The position numbers and the translations under genes were made by a program. A stretch of DNA of 37,604 nucleotides, from positions 1-37,604 of the forward strand of contig JAYWEL010000188.1 of NCBI GenBank assembly GCA_043779285.1, read 5' to 3'. Source of the DNA: MGR-bin208 sp043779285 (lineage in GTDB: Bacteria; Bacteroidota; Bacteroidia; Chitinophagales; Chitinophagaceae). This document shows positions 7,294 through 15,206 of this stretch, piece after piece. The stretch's first letter is position 1; every line of letters starts with the position of its first letter. The notes beneath the pieces were generated by a model, which ran no database searches, was not told the DNA's origin, and saw only the letters and a program-made list of their open reading frames with translations.

Positions 7294-8691
7294 ATGAATA
7301 ATACGTATAACGACCTGGTACAGCAAACCTTCAATTTCCCGCAGGAAGGGTTTGAAGTAAAAGACAATTATCTCCGTTTTAATGGAGTTGATATCAAAGC
7401 ATTGATTGATAAATATGGTACACCCCTGAAACTTTCCTATTTACCCAAAATAGGCCAACAGATTAACAAGTCTAAAACAATGTTTGCCAATGCTTTTAAA
7501 AAGTATAAGTACGAAGGGCAGTATTATTATTGTTATTGCACCAAAAGCTCACATTTCTCTTTTGTTGTAGAAGAAGCTTTATCGCATCATATACACCTGG
7601 AAACTTCGTATGCATATGATATTGATATCATTAAGAAATTACACGAAAAGAAAAAAATTACTAAGGACATTTATATTATTTGTAATGGCTTTAAACAAAA
7701 GTCATACACAAAACGAATAGCCAATTTATTAAATAGTGGTTTCACAAATGTTATACCTGTATTAGATAATAAGGAAGAATTGAGAGATTATGCCAAGTCG
7801 GTGAAAGTGCCTTTTAAATTAGGCATTCGTGTAGCTGCGGAAGAAGAACCCAATTTCCCTTTCTATACATCTCGTTTAGGCATCAATGTAAAAGACATCC
7901 TGGAATTTTATGTGGATAGGATAGAAGGATATGAAAGCAAGTTTCAACTGAAAATGCTACATATTTTTTTAAATAAAGGGATCAAGGATGATGTCTATTA
8001 TTGGAGTGAGTTGAATAAAATAATCAACCTCTATTGTCAGCTAAAAAAGATATGTCCCGAATTGGATTCAATCAATATCGGTGGTGGATTCCCCATTAAG
8101 CACTCCTTAGGGTTTGATTATGATTATCAATTCATGATCAACGAAATTGTGCGAAATATACGGGATGCCTGTAAAAAAGCAAAAGTACAAATGCCGAATC
8201 TCTTTACAGAGTTTGGAAGTTTTACGGTTGGAGAAAGTATGGCACATATTTATAGTGTCATTACCGAAAAGAAACAAAATGATCGGGAGAACTGGTATAT
8301 GATTGATTCTTCTTTCATAACTACATTGCCAGATACCTGGGGAATAGGTGAACGGTTTCTGTTATTGCCAATCAATAAATGGGAAGGAGAATACCAACGG
8401 GTAGTGCTAGGTGGAATTACTTGTGATAGCCATGATTATTATGATTCTGAAGAACATATTAATGAGGTATTCCTGCCAAAGGTTGATGACGGTGAACCAT
8501 TGTACCTGGGGTTTTTTCATACGGGTGCATATCAGGACCAGATTAGTGGTTATGGTGGAATTAAACATTGTCTGATCCCTTCTCCAAAACACGTTATTAT
8601 CAGTTATGATAAAAATGGCAAACTGCATGATTGGCTTTATGCTAAAGAACAAACTGCTCAAAGCATGTTAAAGATTCTTGGTTATTTGTAA
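7294..8691 (+). CDS. speA: Arginine decarboxylase, PLP-dependent, Bacteroidota type
   Basis: Predicted to decarboxylate arginine to agmatine for polyamine synthesis. The 465-residue protein has the fold-III (alanine racemase-like) architecture of group IV decarboxylases: an N-terminal TIM barrel and a C-terminal beta domain. Lys84 in YCTKSSH is the likely PLP lysine. The glycine-rich phosphate loop is at 262-266 (IGGGF), the PLP-nitrogen Glu is probably Glu306 in EFGSF, and Cys377-Asp378 (ITCDSHD) and Tyr413 (GAYQD) fit the other active-site positions. It is much shorter than enterobacterial SpeA (about 630-660) but normal for the Bacteroidota clade annotated as arginine decarboxylase. Substrate is inferred from that clade, and a related diamino-acid substrate cannot be excluded. 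No agmatinase gene follows; the next gene is a small secreted protein. Confidence 0.85.
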   Translation: MNNTYNDLVQQTFNFPQEGFEVKDNYLRFNGVDIKALIDKYGTPLKLSYLPKIGQQINKSKTMFANAFKKYKYEGQYYYCYCTKSSHFSFVVEEALSHHIHLETSYAYDIDIIKKLHEKKKITKDIYIICNGFKQKSYTKRIANLLNSGFTNVIPVLDNKEELRDYAKSVKVPFKLGIRVAAEEEPNFPFYTSRLGINVKDILEFYVDRIEGYESKFQLKMLHIFLNKGIKDDVYYWSELNKIINLYCQLKKICPELDSINIGGGFPIKHSLGFDYDYQFMINEIVRNIRDACKKAKVQMPNLFTEFGSFTVGESMAHIYSVITEKKQNDRENWYMIDSSFITTLPDTWGIGERFLLLPINKWEGEYQRVVLGGITCDSHDYYDSEEHINEVFLPKVDDGEPLYLGFFHTGAYQDQISGYGGIKHCLIPSPKHVIISYDKNGKLHDWLYAKEQTAQSMLKILGYL

Positions 8692-8738
8692 TGCTAATTT
8701 CAGGAAGTTGAAATTATTTTTAATTGTTAAAAGGCGAT

Positions 8739-9194
8739 ATGAAAAGGATTCTTTGTTTGACTTTTGCCTTCTTTGTTTTTCATAATATCGGGTTGGCTCA
8801 AAATGCAGAAGACTCGGTAAAAAATGTGATCAACAGCATGTTTACGGCAATGCGGAATGCAGATTCCAATTCTTTGAAGTCTGTGTTTAGTGATGGTGTA
8901 ATACTTCAAACCATTGCTACTTCAAAAGATGGGGATCAAATTGTTCGAACTCAAAAAATCGAATCTTTTATACAATCTATTTCGTTATTATCTGTAAATG
9001 ATGCAGATGAACAAATTAAATTTGAAACAATAAAAATAGATGGGCCCATGGCAATAGTCTGGACGCCATATAAATTCTATTATAAAGGGAATTTCAGCCA
9101 TTGTGGTGTAAATGTATTTCAACTCGTAAGGTTGAAAGAAGGCTGGAAAATAAATTATTTGATTGATACCAGGCGAAAACAGCATTGCGAATAA
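8739..9194 (+). CDS. Secreted NTF2-like (SnoaL/DUF4440-type) protein
   Basis: A 151-residue protein with a signal peptide (about 1-20, MKRILCLTFAFFVFHNIGLAQ). The mature part looks like a cone-shaped NTF2-like domain: an N-terminal helix with MFTAMRNADSNSLKSVFSDGVI, then strands including GPMAIVWTPYKFYYKGNFSHCGVNVFQLVRLKEGWKI split across the usual positions. The ending GWKINYLIDTRR is typical of the lumazine-binding/DUF4440 group in Bacteroidota. Catalytic or ligand-binding function is unknown. The ATG at 8739 is preferred over an in-frame TTG at 8724 because it places the Lys-Arg n-region correctly. It lies 47 bases after the arginine decarboxylase gene, possibly cotranscribed. Confidence 0.8.
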   Translation: MKRILCLTFAFFVFHNIGLAQNAEDSVKNVINSMFTAMRNADSNSLKSVFSDGVILQTIATSKDGDQIVRTQKIESFIQSISLLSVNDADEQIKFETIKIDGPMAIVWTPYKFYYKGNFSHCGVNVFQLVRLKEGWKINYLIDTRRKQHCE

Positions 9195-9234
9195 AACCCC
9201 CATGTAGATACATAAGGGTTAACTAAAACTAACT

Positions 9235-9266
9235 GCCTGCCCAATCTGAAGATCATTCAGGCGGGC
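9235..9266. terminator. Hairpin between convergent genes, possible terminator
   Basis: GCCTGCC (9235-9241) pairs with GGCGGGC (9260-9266), including one G-U pair, and TGAA (9247-9250) with TTCA (9256-9259) inside. It sits between two convergent genes, but the following T tract is interrupted, so termination is plausible rather than clear. Confidence 0.45.
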
Positions 9267-9286
9267 TTATAAGAAATTTTTCTGTA

Positions 9287-9741
9287 TTATTTTACAGTAA
9301 TCTGCTTTGTTGCTGCTTTGACCTCTGGTTTCTTTGGAAGGTTTAATGTCAACACACCATTTTTGTAATTAGCTTCAATTTTAGAGCTGTCAATTTTGTC
9401 ATCTAACGTAAATGACCGGTTGAACGATTTATAATAGTACTCTTTCCTGATTAAATTGTTTAATTCGTTTTTTTCCTCCTTATCATTCTCCTTTTCTACA
9501 CGTATAGTCAACAGGTTTTTTTCTCAATATTTACGTTGAAATCGGCTTTTTCAAAACCGGGTGTAATTACATCAAGTAAATACTCATTCTCTGTCTCATG
9601 AATATTTACAGGTGCCAATAATCGCATAGACCCTATGATTTTATCATCATTCAGAAAAGTGGGTAATCCTTCAAAAAAATCTTCAAAAATATTGCTGAAA
9701 TTTGTTTCCAAAGGTTTGTTTTTAAATTTTACGAGTGTCAT
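9287..9741 (-). pseudogene. Hsp20-type small heat shock protein gene, frameshifted at an A7 tract
   Basis: An alpha-crystallin-domain chaperone split over two frames. The first part (9741 to 9508) gives a start, LLAPVNIHETENEYLLDVITPGFEKADFNVNIEKK, and then a stop. The second part continues in another frame with LLTIRVEKEN and runs through KSFNRSFTLDD and the conserved YKNGVLTLNLPKK to 9287. On the coding strand the break is at GAG followed by seven A's (complement of 9516-9522). A -1 slip there, or one extra A, joins the halves as IEKKNLLTIRV, giving about 151 residues, normal for Hsp20. Both halves are well conserved in sequence. It may be a recent mutation, a homopolymer sequencing error, or slippage on the A tract. 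Small Hsps hold unfolding proteins for refolding by DnaK. Confidence 0.85.
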
Positions 9742-9976
9742 GATATTTTTGTTTTGTGGTTAAGAATTTTAAAAATTCTATGAACAATTTTCAAATTATA
9801 AACCATATCAAAAACCATGTAAATTTTGTCTGGGTTTTTAAAAAATTACAATTTTTACATGTCAAAAATTCAGATATGAGAACAATTTTATGATAGAGTA
9901 GACTTTATAAATCTTAATTATCTAATCCTTGCAAGATTTTAATTAATTTTGCATTTTACTTATCAAAACAAATAAA
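9742..9976. promoter_or_regulatory. Divergent intergenic region between hsp20 and the bacilliredoxin gene
   Basis: A very AT-rich 235-base spacer. TAATTTTG at 9944-9951 is a candidate -7 box for the plus-strand gene at 9977, without a TTG at the right spacing. ATGTAAA (9817-9823) and TTTACAT (9854-9860) form an inverted repeat about 30 bases apart that could be a binding site or chance. No clear minus-strand promoter for hsp20 was found. Confidence 0.4.
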
Positions 9977-10393
9977 ATGTATCCAGCAGAAATAGTAATA
10001 CCGATGAAAGAGGAGTTAACAGAAAATGGATTTTCTGAAATGTTGACTTCAACGGATGTAGAAGCCCAATTATCAAAGCAAGGAACTACTCTTGTTATGA
10101 TCAATTCAGTTTGTGGATGTTCCGCAGGAACGGCCCGACCTGGAGTTTTAATGTCTGTTACTAATGCAACCACTAAGCCAGATTTCTTAATGACAAGTTT
10201 TGCCGGCTTTGATTCAGAAGCAGTGAATACTTTGCGTCAGCATTTAATGCCATATCCTCCATCATCTCCAGCTATTGCACTTTTCAAAAATGGGGCTTTA
10301 GTTCATTTTATCGAACGTCATCAGATTGAAGGACGTTCTGCACAAATGATTGCTCAAAATCTGATCAGTGCTTTTGATGAGCATTGTAATTAA
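9977..10393 (+). CDS. Bacilliredoxin, BrxA/BrxB (YphP/YqiW) family
   Basis: A 138-residue thioredoxin-fold protein of the former DUF1094 family. The hallmark CGC motif is Cys46-Gly47-Cys48 within NSVCGCSAGTARPG. The start MYPAEIVIPMKEELTENGF and the C-terminal LVHFIERHQIEGRSA are also family features. In Bacillus these proteins remove bacillithiol from mixed disulfides on proteins. In Bacteroidota, which largely lack known bacillithiol genes in this context, the physiological thiol is uncertain. Cytoplasmic, no signal peptide. It stands alone between the divergent hsp20 and a downstream terminator. Confidence 0.93.
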   Translation: MYPAEIVIPMKEELTENGFSEMLTSTDVEAQLSKQGTTLVMINSVCGCSAGTARPGVLMSVTNATTKPDFLMTSFAGFDSEAVNTLRQHLMPYPPSSPAIALFKNGALVHFIERHQIEGRSAQMIAQNLISAFDEHCN

Positions 10394-10414
10394 TAAGAAA
10401 TATCTTTTCATAAT

Positions 10415-10439
10415 AAAACCTTCCAATGGAGGGTTTTTT
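10415..10439 (+). terminator. Intrinsic terminator after the bacilliredoxin gene
   Basis: AAAACCTTCC (10415-10424) pairs with GGAGGGTTTT (10428-10437) with one G-U pair and an AAT loop, followed by more T. Confidence 0.85.
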
Positions 10440-10516
10440 ATTTTGAAAAGAAGCACAGTTTTTCTGTAAATATGCTATTTTACTTTATCATTGCTTATAT
10501 CAAGTAAACAGTAATT

Positions 10517-11671
10517 ATGTATCCCAACCTTTATTATGCTTTCAAAGATATTTTTGGTATCGAATTGAATTTTTTGCACTTCGTCAATTCGTTTGGCTTT
10601 TTTGTAGCTATTGGTTTTATTGTAGGAGCTTTTGTTTTGTCACTGGAATTAAACAGAAAAAGCAAACAAGGTTTAATGAAGCCAACCGAAGTAAAGCTGA
10701 TGGTTGGTGAGCCAGCTACTCTTATTGAATTATTGAGTAATTTTTTATTGGGGTTTGTGCTGGGTTATAAAATTCTGGGTTTATTCATTATGAACAAATC
10801 TTTGACAGACGACCCCCAGGCATTTATTTTCTCTTCTATCGGTTCATGGCCAGCAGGTATAATATTAGGGCTTGCGTTTAGTGGTTTAAAATGGTATGAA
10901 AAGAATAAACAAAAACTAGCAAAACCGGAAGAAAGAAAGATCCGTATCTGGCCACATGATAGAGTAGGAGACATAACTATTATGGCGTTGATTTTCGGAA
11001 TATTGGGAGCTAAGCTTTTTGATATTTTCGAAAATTGGTCCGATTTCCTTTTACATCCATCTGAATATATTTTTTCTCCGGCTGGGTTGACATTTTATGG
11101 AGGATTGATTTGTGCATCAATAGCGATCTGGATTTATGCAAAAAAACACAATATTGGTTTCTGGCATTTGAACGATTCAGCCGCTCCTGCTTTAATGATG
11201 TCTTATGCTGTTGGCAGAATTGGGTGCCAGGTATCCGGAGACGGAGATTGGGGTATTGTAAATCTTTCGCAAAAACCATTTGCATGGTTACCTGATTGGA
11301 TGTGGTCCTACACATACCCAAATAATGTGAACGAAGCAGGCGAAAAAATTGCCGGTTGTATAGGTAAATATTGTAATGAGTTGCCACAGGGTGTTTATCC
11401 AACTGCTTTTTATGAAACAATAATCTGTTTTGGACTTTTTGGAATATTATGGTTAGTAAGAAAAAAATTAAAAGTTCCGGGTACCGCTTTTGCATTATAT
11501 CTTATGCTTAATGGAATGGAACGATTCTTTATTGAAAAAATAAGGGTCAATATTAAATTTGATTTTTTAGGCATGCAAGTAACACAGGCCGAAATAATAT
11601 CAAGTTCGCTCTTTTTAACTGGCTTAATATTGTGGATAATCCTTAAGAAAAATGTGCAAAAAGAAAAATAG
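10517..11671 (+). CDS. lgt: Phosphatidylglycerol--prolipoprotein diacylglyceryl transferase
   Basis: An inner-membrane enzyme that transfers diacylglycerol to the lipobox cysteine of prolipoproteins, the first step of lipoprotein maturation. The 384-residue protein has about seven or more hydrophobic segments. The Lgt signature region is present: TFYGGL (192-197) in place of the HGG stretch, and GRIGCQVSGDGDWGI beginning at Gly233 with the essential Arg234. Near the C-terminus GMERFFIEKIR carries the second conserved Arg region. It is about 90 residues longer than E. coli Lgt. Extra sequence sits after the signature (about 250-290, including CIGKYCNE), a pattern I associate with Bacteroidota Lgt. 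The window also encodes lipoproteins that would be substrates (12900-13787 and 36226-36696). Confidence 0.93.
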   Translation: MYPNLYYAFKDIFGIELNFLHFVNSFGFFVAIGFIVGAFVLSLELNRKSKQGLMKPTEVKLMVGEPATLIELLSNFLLGFVLGYKILGLFIMNKSLTDDPQAFIFSSIGSWPAGIILGLAFSGLKWYEKNKQKLAKPEERKIRIWPHDRVGDITIMALIFGILGAKLFDIFENWSDFLLHPSEYIFSPAGLTFYGGLICASIAIWIYAKKHNIGFWHLNDSAAPALMMSYAVGRIGCQVSGDGDWGIVNLSQKPFAWLPDWMWSYTYPNNVNEAGEKIAGCIGKYCNELPQGVYPTAFYETIICFGLFGILWLVRKKLKVPGTAFALYLMLNGMERFFIEKIRVNIKFDFLGMQVTQAEIISSSLFLTGLILWIILKKNVQKEK

Positions 11672-11935
11672 CTGCTTTGCTTGCATGTAAAATTATTTTG
11701 CAATACTTTACCGTTTCTTAAACCTAAGGCTACTAATAAAATCCTTTTAATTCATTTGTGAAAAAACTTCTGGACGGCATGTCAGATTACTATTTAATAG
11801 TATCTGTTATGAAAACCGGATTTAAAATAGTAGTTTTGTATTTCGTTCGTACTTGGATATTTTAACTATCTTTTTACAGCAACCTGCAAACTAAGGCTCA
11901 AATCAAACGTTATTAATTAAATTCTATTTACAATT
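11672..11935 (+). promoter_or_regulatory. rpoD upstream region with a candidate -7 box
   Basis: This 264-base spacer holds no gene or tRNA that I can see. TAGTTTTG at 11831-11838 matches TAnnTTTG and would give a leader of about 90 bases before the sigma factor gene. No TTG is at the ideal spacing. No clear lgt terminator was found. Confidence 0.35.
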
Positions 11936-12793
11936 ATGCGGCAACTAAAAATCGCTACTCAGATTACCAACAGAGATTCTCAGGCAGTTGAAAAATATTT
12001 ACAGGAAATTTCTAAAATCTCCATGATCACTCCCGAAGAGGAAACAATTCTGGCTCAGAAAATTAAAATGAGCGATCAGAGGGCTTTAGACAAATTAGTA
12101 CAGGCTAACTTACGATTTGTTGTTTCTGTAGCAAAACAATATCAACACCAGGGATTATCTCTGAGTGATTTAATCAATGAAGGAAATTTAGGTTTAATAA
12201 AAGCAGCTCAGCGTTTCGATGAAACGAAGGGATTCAAATTCATTTCTTATGCAGTTTGGTGGATTCGTCAATCAATTTTGCAGGCTTTGGCAGAGCAAGG
12301 TCGTTTAGTTCGTCTACCACAAAATAAAATTGGGACATACAATAAGGCCAATAAAGCATATATGGCTTTTGAGCAAGAGCATGAAAGAGAGCCTTCTACA
12401 GAAGAGTTGGCTGAAATTCTTGAAATGAGTGAAACAGAAATTAACAATATTTTTAAAAGTAATACCCGTCACACTTCTTTGGATGCACCGGTACATGAGG
12501 CAGAAGATGTAGCCATGGGGGATTTACTTCAGGGTGGTGACGAAACAGATGAGGATGTCATGAAAGACTCTTTAAGAAACGAAATTCGCCGTATTCTTAA
12601 ATCACTGAGTCCTAGAGAAGCAGAGATAGTAAATGCTTATTTTGGGCTGGATGGTGAAAATGGAGTTACCATTGAGCAGATTGGTCAGAAATATGATTTG
12701 ACAAAAGAACGAATTCGTCAGATTAAGGAAAGAGCAATCAAACGTTTACAAAAAGCAAGGTTTAGCAATGCGTTAAAAGCATATTTAGGCTAA
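11936..12793 (+). CDS. rpoD: RNA polymerase primary sigma factor, short Bacteroidota type
   Basis: A 285-residue sigma-70 family factor. It contains region 1.2 (SQAVEKYLQEISKISMITPEEE), region 2 (NLRFVVSVAKQYQHQGLSLSDLINEGN, then KFISYAVWWIRQSI), region 3, and region 4 ending in the helix-turn-helix TIEQIGQKYDLTKERIRQIKER. Region 1.1 and the long non-conserved spacer of E. coli sigma-70 are absent, exactly as in the Bacteroidota primary sigma. Such factors recognise TTG/TAnnTTTG promoters, the type found in front of several genes in this window. The ATG at 11936 gives the expected MRQLKI start. It is monocistronic, with a strong terminator behind it. Confidence 0.96.
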   Translation: MRQLKIATQITNRDSQAVEKYLQEISKISMITPEEETILAQKIKMSDQRALDKLVQANLRFVVSVAKQYQHQGLSLSDLINEGNLGLIKAAQRFDETKGFKFISYAVWWIRQSILQALAEQGRLVRLPQNKIGTYNKANKAYMAFEQEHEREPSTEELAEILEMSETEINNIFKSNTRHTSLDAPVHEAEDVAMGDLLQGGDETDEDVMKDSLRNEIRRILKSLSPREAEIVNAYFGLDGENGVTIEQIGQKYDLTKERIRQIKERAIKRLQKARFSNALKAYLG

Positions 12794-12824
12794 TATTTAA
12801 ATACTTAAGATGGGTTATCTTATG

Positions 12825-12857
12825 CAGTGCTGATTAATTATCAGCGCTGTTTTTTTT
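12825..12857 (+). terminator. Intrinsic terminator after rpoD
   Basis: CAGTGCTGAT (12825-12834) pairs with ATCAGCGCTG (12840-12849), ten pairs with one G-U, loop of five, followed by T8. Confidence 0.92.
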
Positions 12858-12899
12858 ATCATACCAAAAAGATTGAACTTATTTATTTTTGCAAAGCAT

Positions 12900-13787
12900 A
12901 TGAAGGTTTTCAGTAAACTTTTTCTCGGTGGGCTTATTTTTTTATTTTCCTCTTGTGAAAAGGCAATATCATTCGATTTGAATGAAACGTTACCTAAACT
13001 GGTGGTAGAAGCTACCATAGAAAATGGTAAACCTCCAGTAGTTATATTAACTACAAGTCTAAATTATTTTTCCATGATAAACCTCGATTCCTTAGCCAAT
13101 AGCTTTGTTCATTCAGCACAGGTTTATATTTCCAATGGGCAATTCACCCATAAATTAAAAGAGTATAATATAAAAATTGCCGGCAATATTAGTTTGTATT
13201 GGTATTCAATCGATTCTGCCAACCTTCAAACAACATTTAACGGAGCTTTGAACCATTCGTATATATTACGGGTATTATGGAATGGAAAGGAGTATAATTC
13301 TTCAACCCGGATTCCTTTGATTACCAAACGGATTGATTCTATTTTTTGGCGACCAGCCCCAAAACAGAATGATCCAAAGAAAGTTGCAGTCATCGTAAAG
13401 GCGTACGATCCTCCGGGTTATGGAGATTATATCCGGTATTTCACAAAACGAAACAGGGAACCTTTTTTAGCGGGGCTCAATTCGGTGTTTGATGATCAAA
13501 TAATAGACGGGGTATCTTATGAAATTGAGTTGGAAAGAGGAGTTAGTAGAAATGAAAAAAGAACAGAGGATTATACCTATTTTGAAAAAGGGGATACCAT
13601 AACCTTAAAACTTTGCAATATTAATAAAGACAGTTACGAATTTTGGCGAACAATGGAATACAGTTACGCCAGTATTGGAAATCCGTTTTCTACACCTACC
13701 AAAGTAATCAGTAATATAAGTAATGGAGCATTAGGATATTTTGGAGGATATTCCTGTCAGTTCAAACAGATTATTATTCCCAAATAA
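12900..13787 (+). CDS. DUF4249-like lipoprotein
   Basis: A 295-residue predicted lipoprotein. The signal sequence MKVFSKLFLGGLIFLFSSCE has its lipobox cysteine at residue 19, so it should be processed by Lgt and LspA and anchored in the envelope. The body resembles DUF4249: an N-terminal PKLVVEATIENGKPPVVILTTS beta domain, a middle YNSSTRIPLITKRIDSIFW section, and a C-terminal ALGYFGGYSC stretch. DUF4249 genes often lie beside TonB-dependent receptor genes, but here none is adjacent. The ATG at 12900 is chosen over an in-frame TTG at 12873 because it gives a clean signal peptide. TATTTTTG at 12884-12891, nine bases before the ATG, is a candidate -7 box. Confidence 0.82.
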   Translation: MKVFSKLFLGGLIFLFSSCEKAISFDLNETLPKLVVEATIENGKPPVVILTTSLNYFSMINLDSLANSFVHSAQVYISNGQFTHKLKEYNIKIAGNISLYWYSIDSANLQTTFNGALNHSYILRVLWNGKEYNSSTRIPLITKRIDSIFWRPAPKQNDPKKVAVIVKAYDPPGYGDYIRYFTKRNREPFLAGLNSVFDDQIIDGVSYEIELERGVSRNEKRTEDYTYFEKGDTITLKLCNINKDSYEFWRTMEYSYASIGNPFSTPTKVISNISNGALGYFGGYSCQFKQIIIPK

Positions 13788-13839
13788 TAATGACAAAGGG
13801 CAAGTAATATAAATCACGATTTGTTTCAAGGTTTAGATT

Positions 13840-13847
13840 TATTTTTG
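13840..13847 (+). promoter_or_regulatory. Candidate -7 box for trxB
   Basis: TATTTTTG matches TAnnTTTG and lies 22 bases before the trxB ATG. A TTG at 13821-13823 is 16 bases upstream, shorter than the usual 19. Confidence 0.45.
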
Positions 13848-13869
13848 AGCGGTTTATAAATTTTAAGGA

Positions 13870-14817
13870 ATGGGAAATACAGCAACAGAGAAAGTACATT
13901 GTTTAATAATAGGATCGGGGCCAGCAGGGTATACGGCTGCTATCTATGCGTCAAGAGCAAATCTGAAACCCGTTTTATATCAAGGGATTCAGCCAGGAGG
14001 ACAATTGACCATTACTACGGAAGTGGAAAATTATCCAGGGTATCCGGATGGTATTCAGGGACCGGAAATGATGGTTCATTTTGAAAAACAAGCAACCCGA
14101 ATGGGTGCCGATATACGTTATGGCTTGGCTACAAGTGTTGATTTTTCTACAAAGCCATTTAAAGTTATGATTGATGAGGAAAAACTCATAGAAGCTGATT
14201 CAGTTATCATATCTACCGGAGCAGCTGCCAAATGGCTTGGGTTGGAGAGTGAGCAACGATTGAATGGGTATGGTGTAAGTGCATGTGCTGTATGTGATGG
14301 TTTCTTTTTTCGTGGAAAAGAAGTTGGGATTGTGGGTGCGGGTGATACTGCGGCTGAAGAAGCTTTATACCTTTCAAAACTTTGTACGACGGTTCATTTG
14401 TTTGTGCGTCGACATGAAATGAGGGCAAGCAAGATTATGCAGGAAAGGGTAATAAAAACACAGAATATAAAAATATACTGGAACACAGAAACCGACGAGA
14501 TACTTGGTGAAAAATCTGTCAATGCAGTTCGGATAAAAAATAATATTACGAATGAACTGCAAACAATTCCCGTCAGTGGATTTTTTGTTGCCATAGGGCA
14601 TAAACCCAATTCGGATATTTTTAAAGATTGGATTACGATGGATGATGCAGGATATATACAAACAATTCCGGGTACGTCTAAAACAAATATAGAAGGCGTT
14701 TTTGCGTCTGGTGATGTGCAGGATAAAATTTATAGACAGGCCGTTACTGCTGCCGGAACAGGTTGTATGGCTGCTTTAGATGCCGAAAGATACCTGAGTG
14801 AAAAAGGAATTGTTTAA
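13870..14817 (+). CDS. trxB: Thioredoxin-disulfide reductase
   Basis: A flavoenzyme that uses NADPH to reduce thioredoxin in the cytoplasm. The 315-residue protein shows the N-terminal FAD fingerprint GSGPAGYTAAIYASRA (15-30), the redox-active pair Cys139-x-x-Cys142 in ACAVCDGFF, the NADPH site GAGDTAAEEA, and the C-terminal FAD motif ASGDVQDKIYRQAVTAAGTGCMAA. All catalytic elements are intact and the length is standard for the low-molecular-weight enzyme. folB follows after 26 bases on the same strand, so the two may share a transcript. Confidence 0.97.
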   Translation: MGNTATEKVHCLIIGSGPAGYTAAIYASRANLKPVLYQGIQPGGQLTITTEVENYPGYPDGIQGPEMMVHFEKQATRMGADIRYGLATSVDFSTKPFKVMIDEEKLIEADSVIISTGAAAKWLGLESEQRLNGYGVSACAVCDGFFFRGKEVGIVGAGDTAAEEALYLSKLCTTVHLFVRRHEMRASKIMQERVIKTQNIKIYWNTETDEILGEKSVNAVRIKNNITNELQTIPVSGFFVAIGHKPNSDIFKDWITMDDAGYIQTIPGTSKTNIEGVFASGDVQDKIYRQAVTAAGTGCMAALDAERYLSEKGIV

Positions 14818-14843
14818 GACTGGTATTTAAGAATCATTGAACT

Positions 14844-15206
14844 ATGAATGAATATTTTATCATTGAATTAAAAGAGGTACGGTTTTTTGCTTTTCATGGT
14901 TGTTATGAATTGGAACAAAAATCAGGTACTGATTTTATAGTCAATCTTAAAGTCTGGTATCAACCAAAACCAGACTCAGATTTTCAACTGAAAGATACCG
15001 TCAACTATGTTTCTTTATTTGAATTGGTTAAAAAGGAAATGCAAATTCCAACCGCTTTATTGGAAACATTGATTTCTAAAATGGAAGTTTCTATTCATCA
15101 TCTATTTCCTGAAATTAAAGAAATAGCGATATCCATTGAAAAGCAAAATCCCCCGATACTCAATATGGCAGGCAATGTTGCAGTATCGTTTAAAAAAATC
15201 TATTAA
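14844..15206 (+). CDS. folB: Dihydroneopterin aldolase
   Basis: Converts 7,8-dihydroneopterin to 6-hydroxymethyl-dihydropterin plus glycolaldehyde in folate synthesis. The 120-residue protein has the T-fold landmarks: FFAFHGCYELEQKSG with a conserved Glu, DTVNYVSLFELVKKEM, LLETLISKM, and the C-terminal ISIEKQNPPI pterin-loop region. The catalytic Lys equivalent is probably in EKQNPP. Its stop codon overlaps the stop codon of the convergent MATE gene in the palindrome TTAA at 15203-15206, so there is no spacer and no terminator between the two. Confidence 0.93.
   Translation: MNEYFIIELKEVRFFAFHGCYELEQKSGTDFIVNLKVWYQPKPDSDFQLKDTVNYVSLFELVKKEMQIPTALLETLISKMEVSIHHLFPEIKEIAISIEKQNPPILNMAGNVAVSFKKIY

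Noticed and set aside
9508..9741. Reading the two hsp20 fragments as separate small genes
   Set aside because: Neither half is a complete alpha-crystallin domain, and the second would start at a TTG in the middle of a conserved strand. One frameshifted gene explains both.
11010..11495. Long (161-codon) minus-strand open frame
   Set aside because: It is antisense to lgt, whose protein is clearly real. The translation is rich in Lys, His and Gln with no family features.
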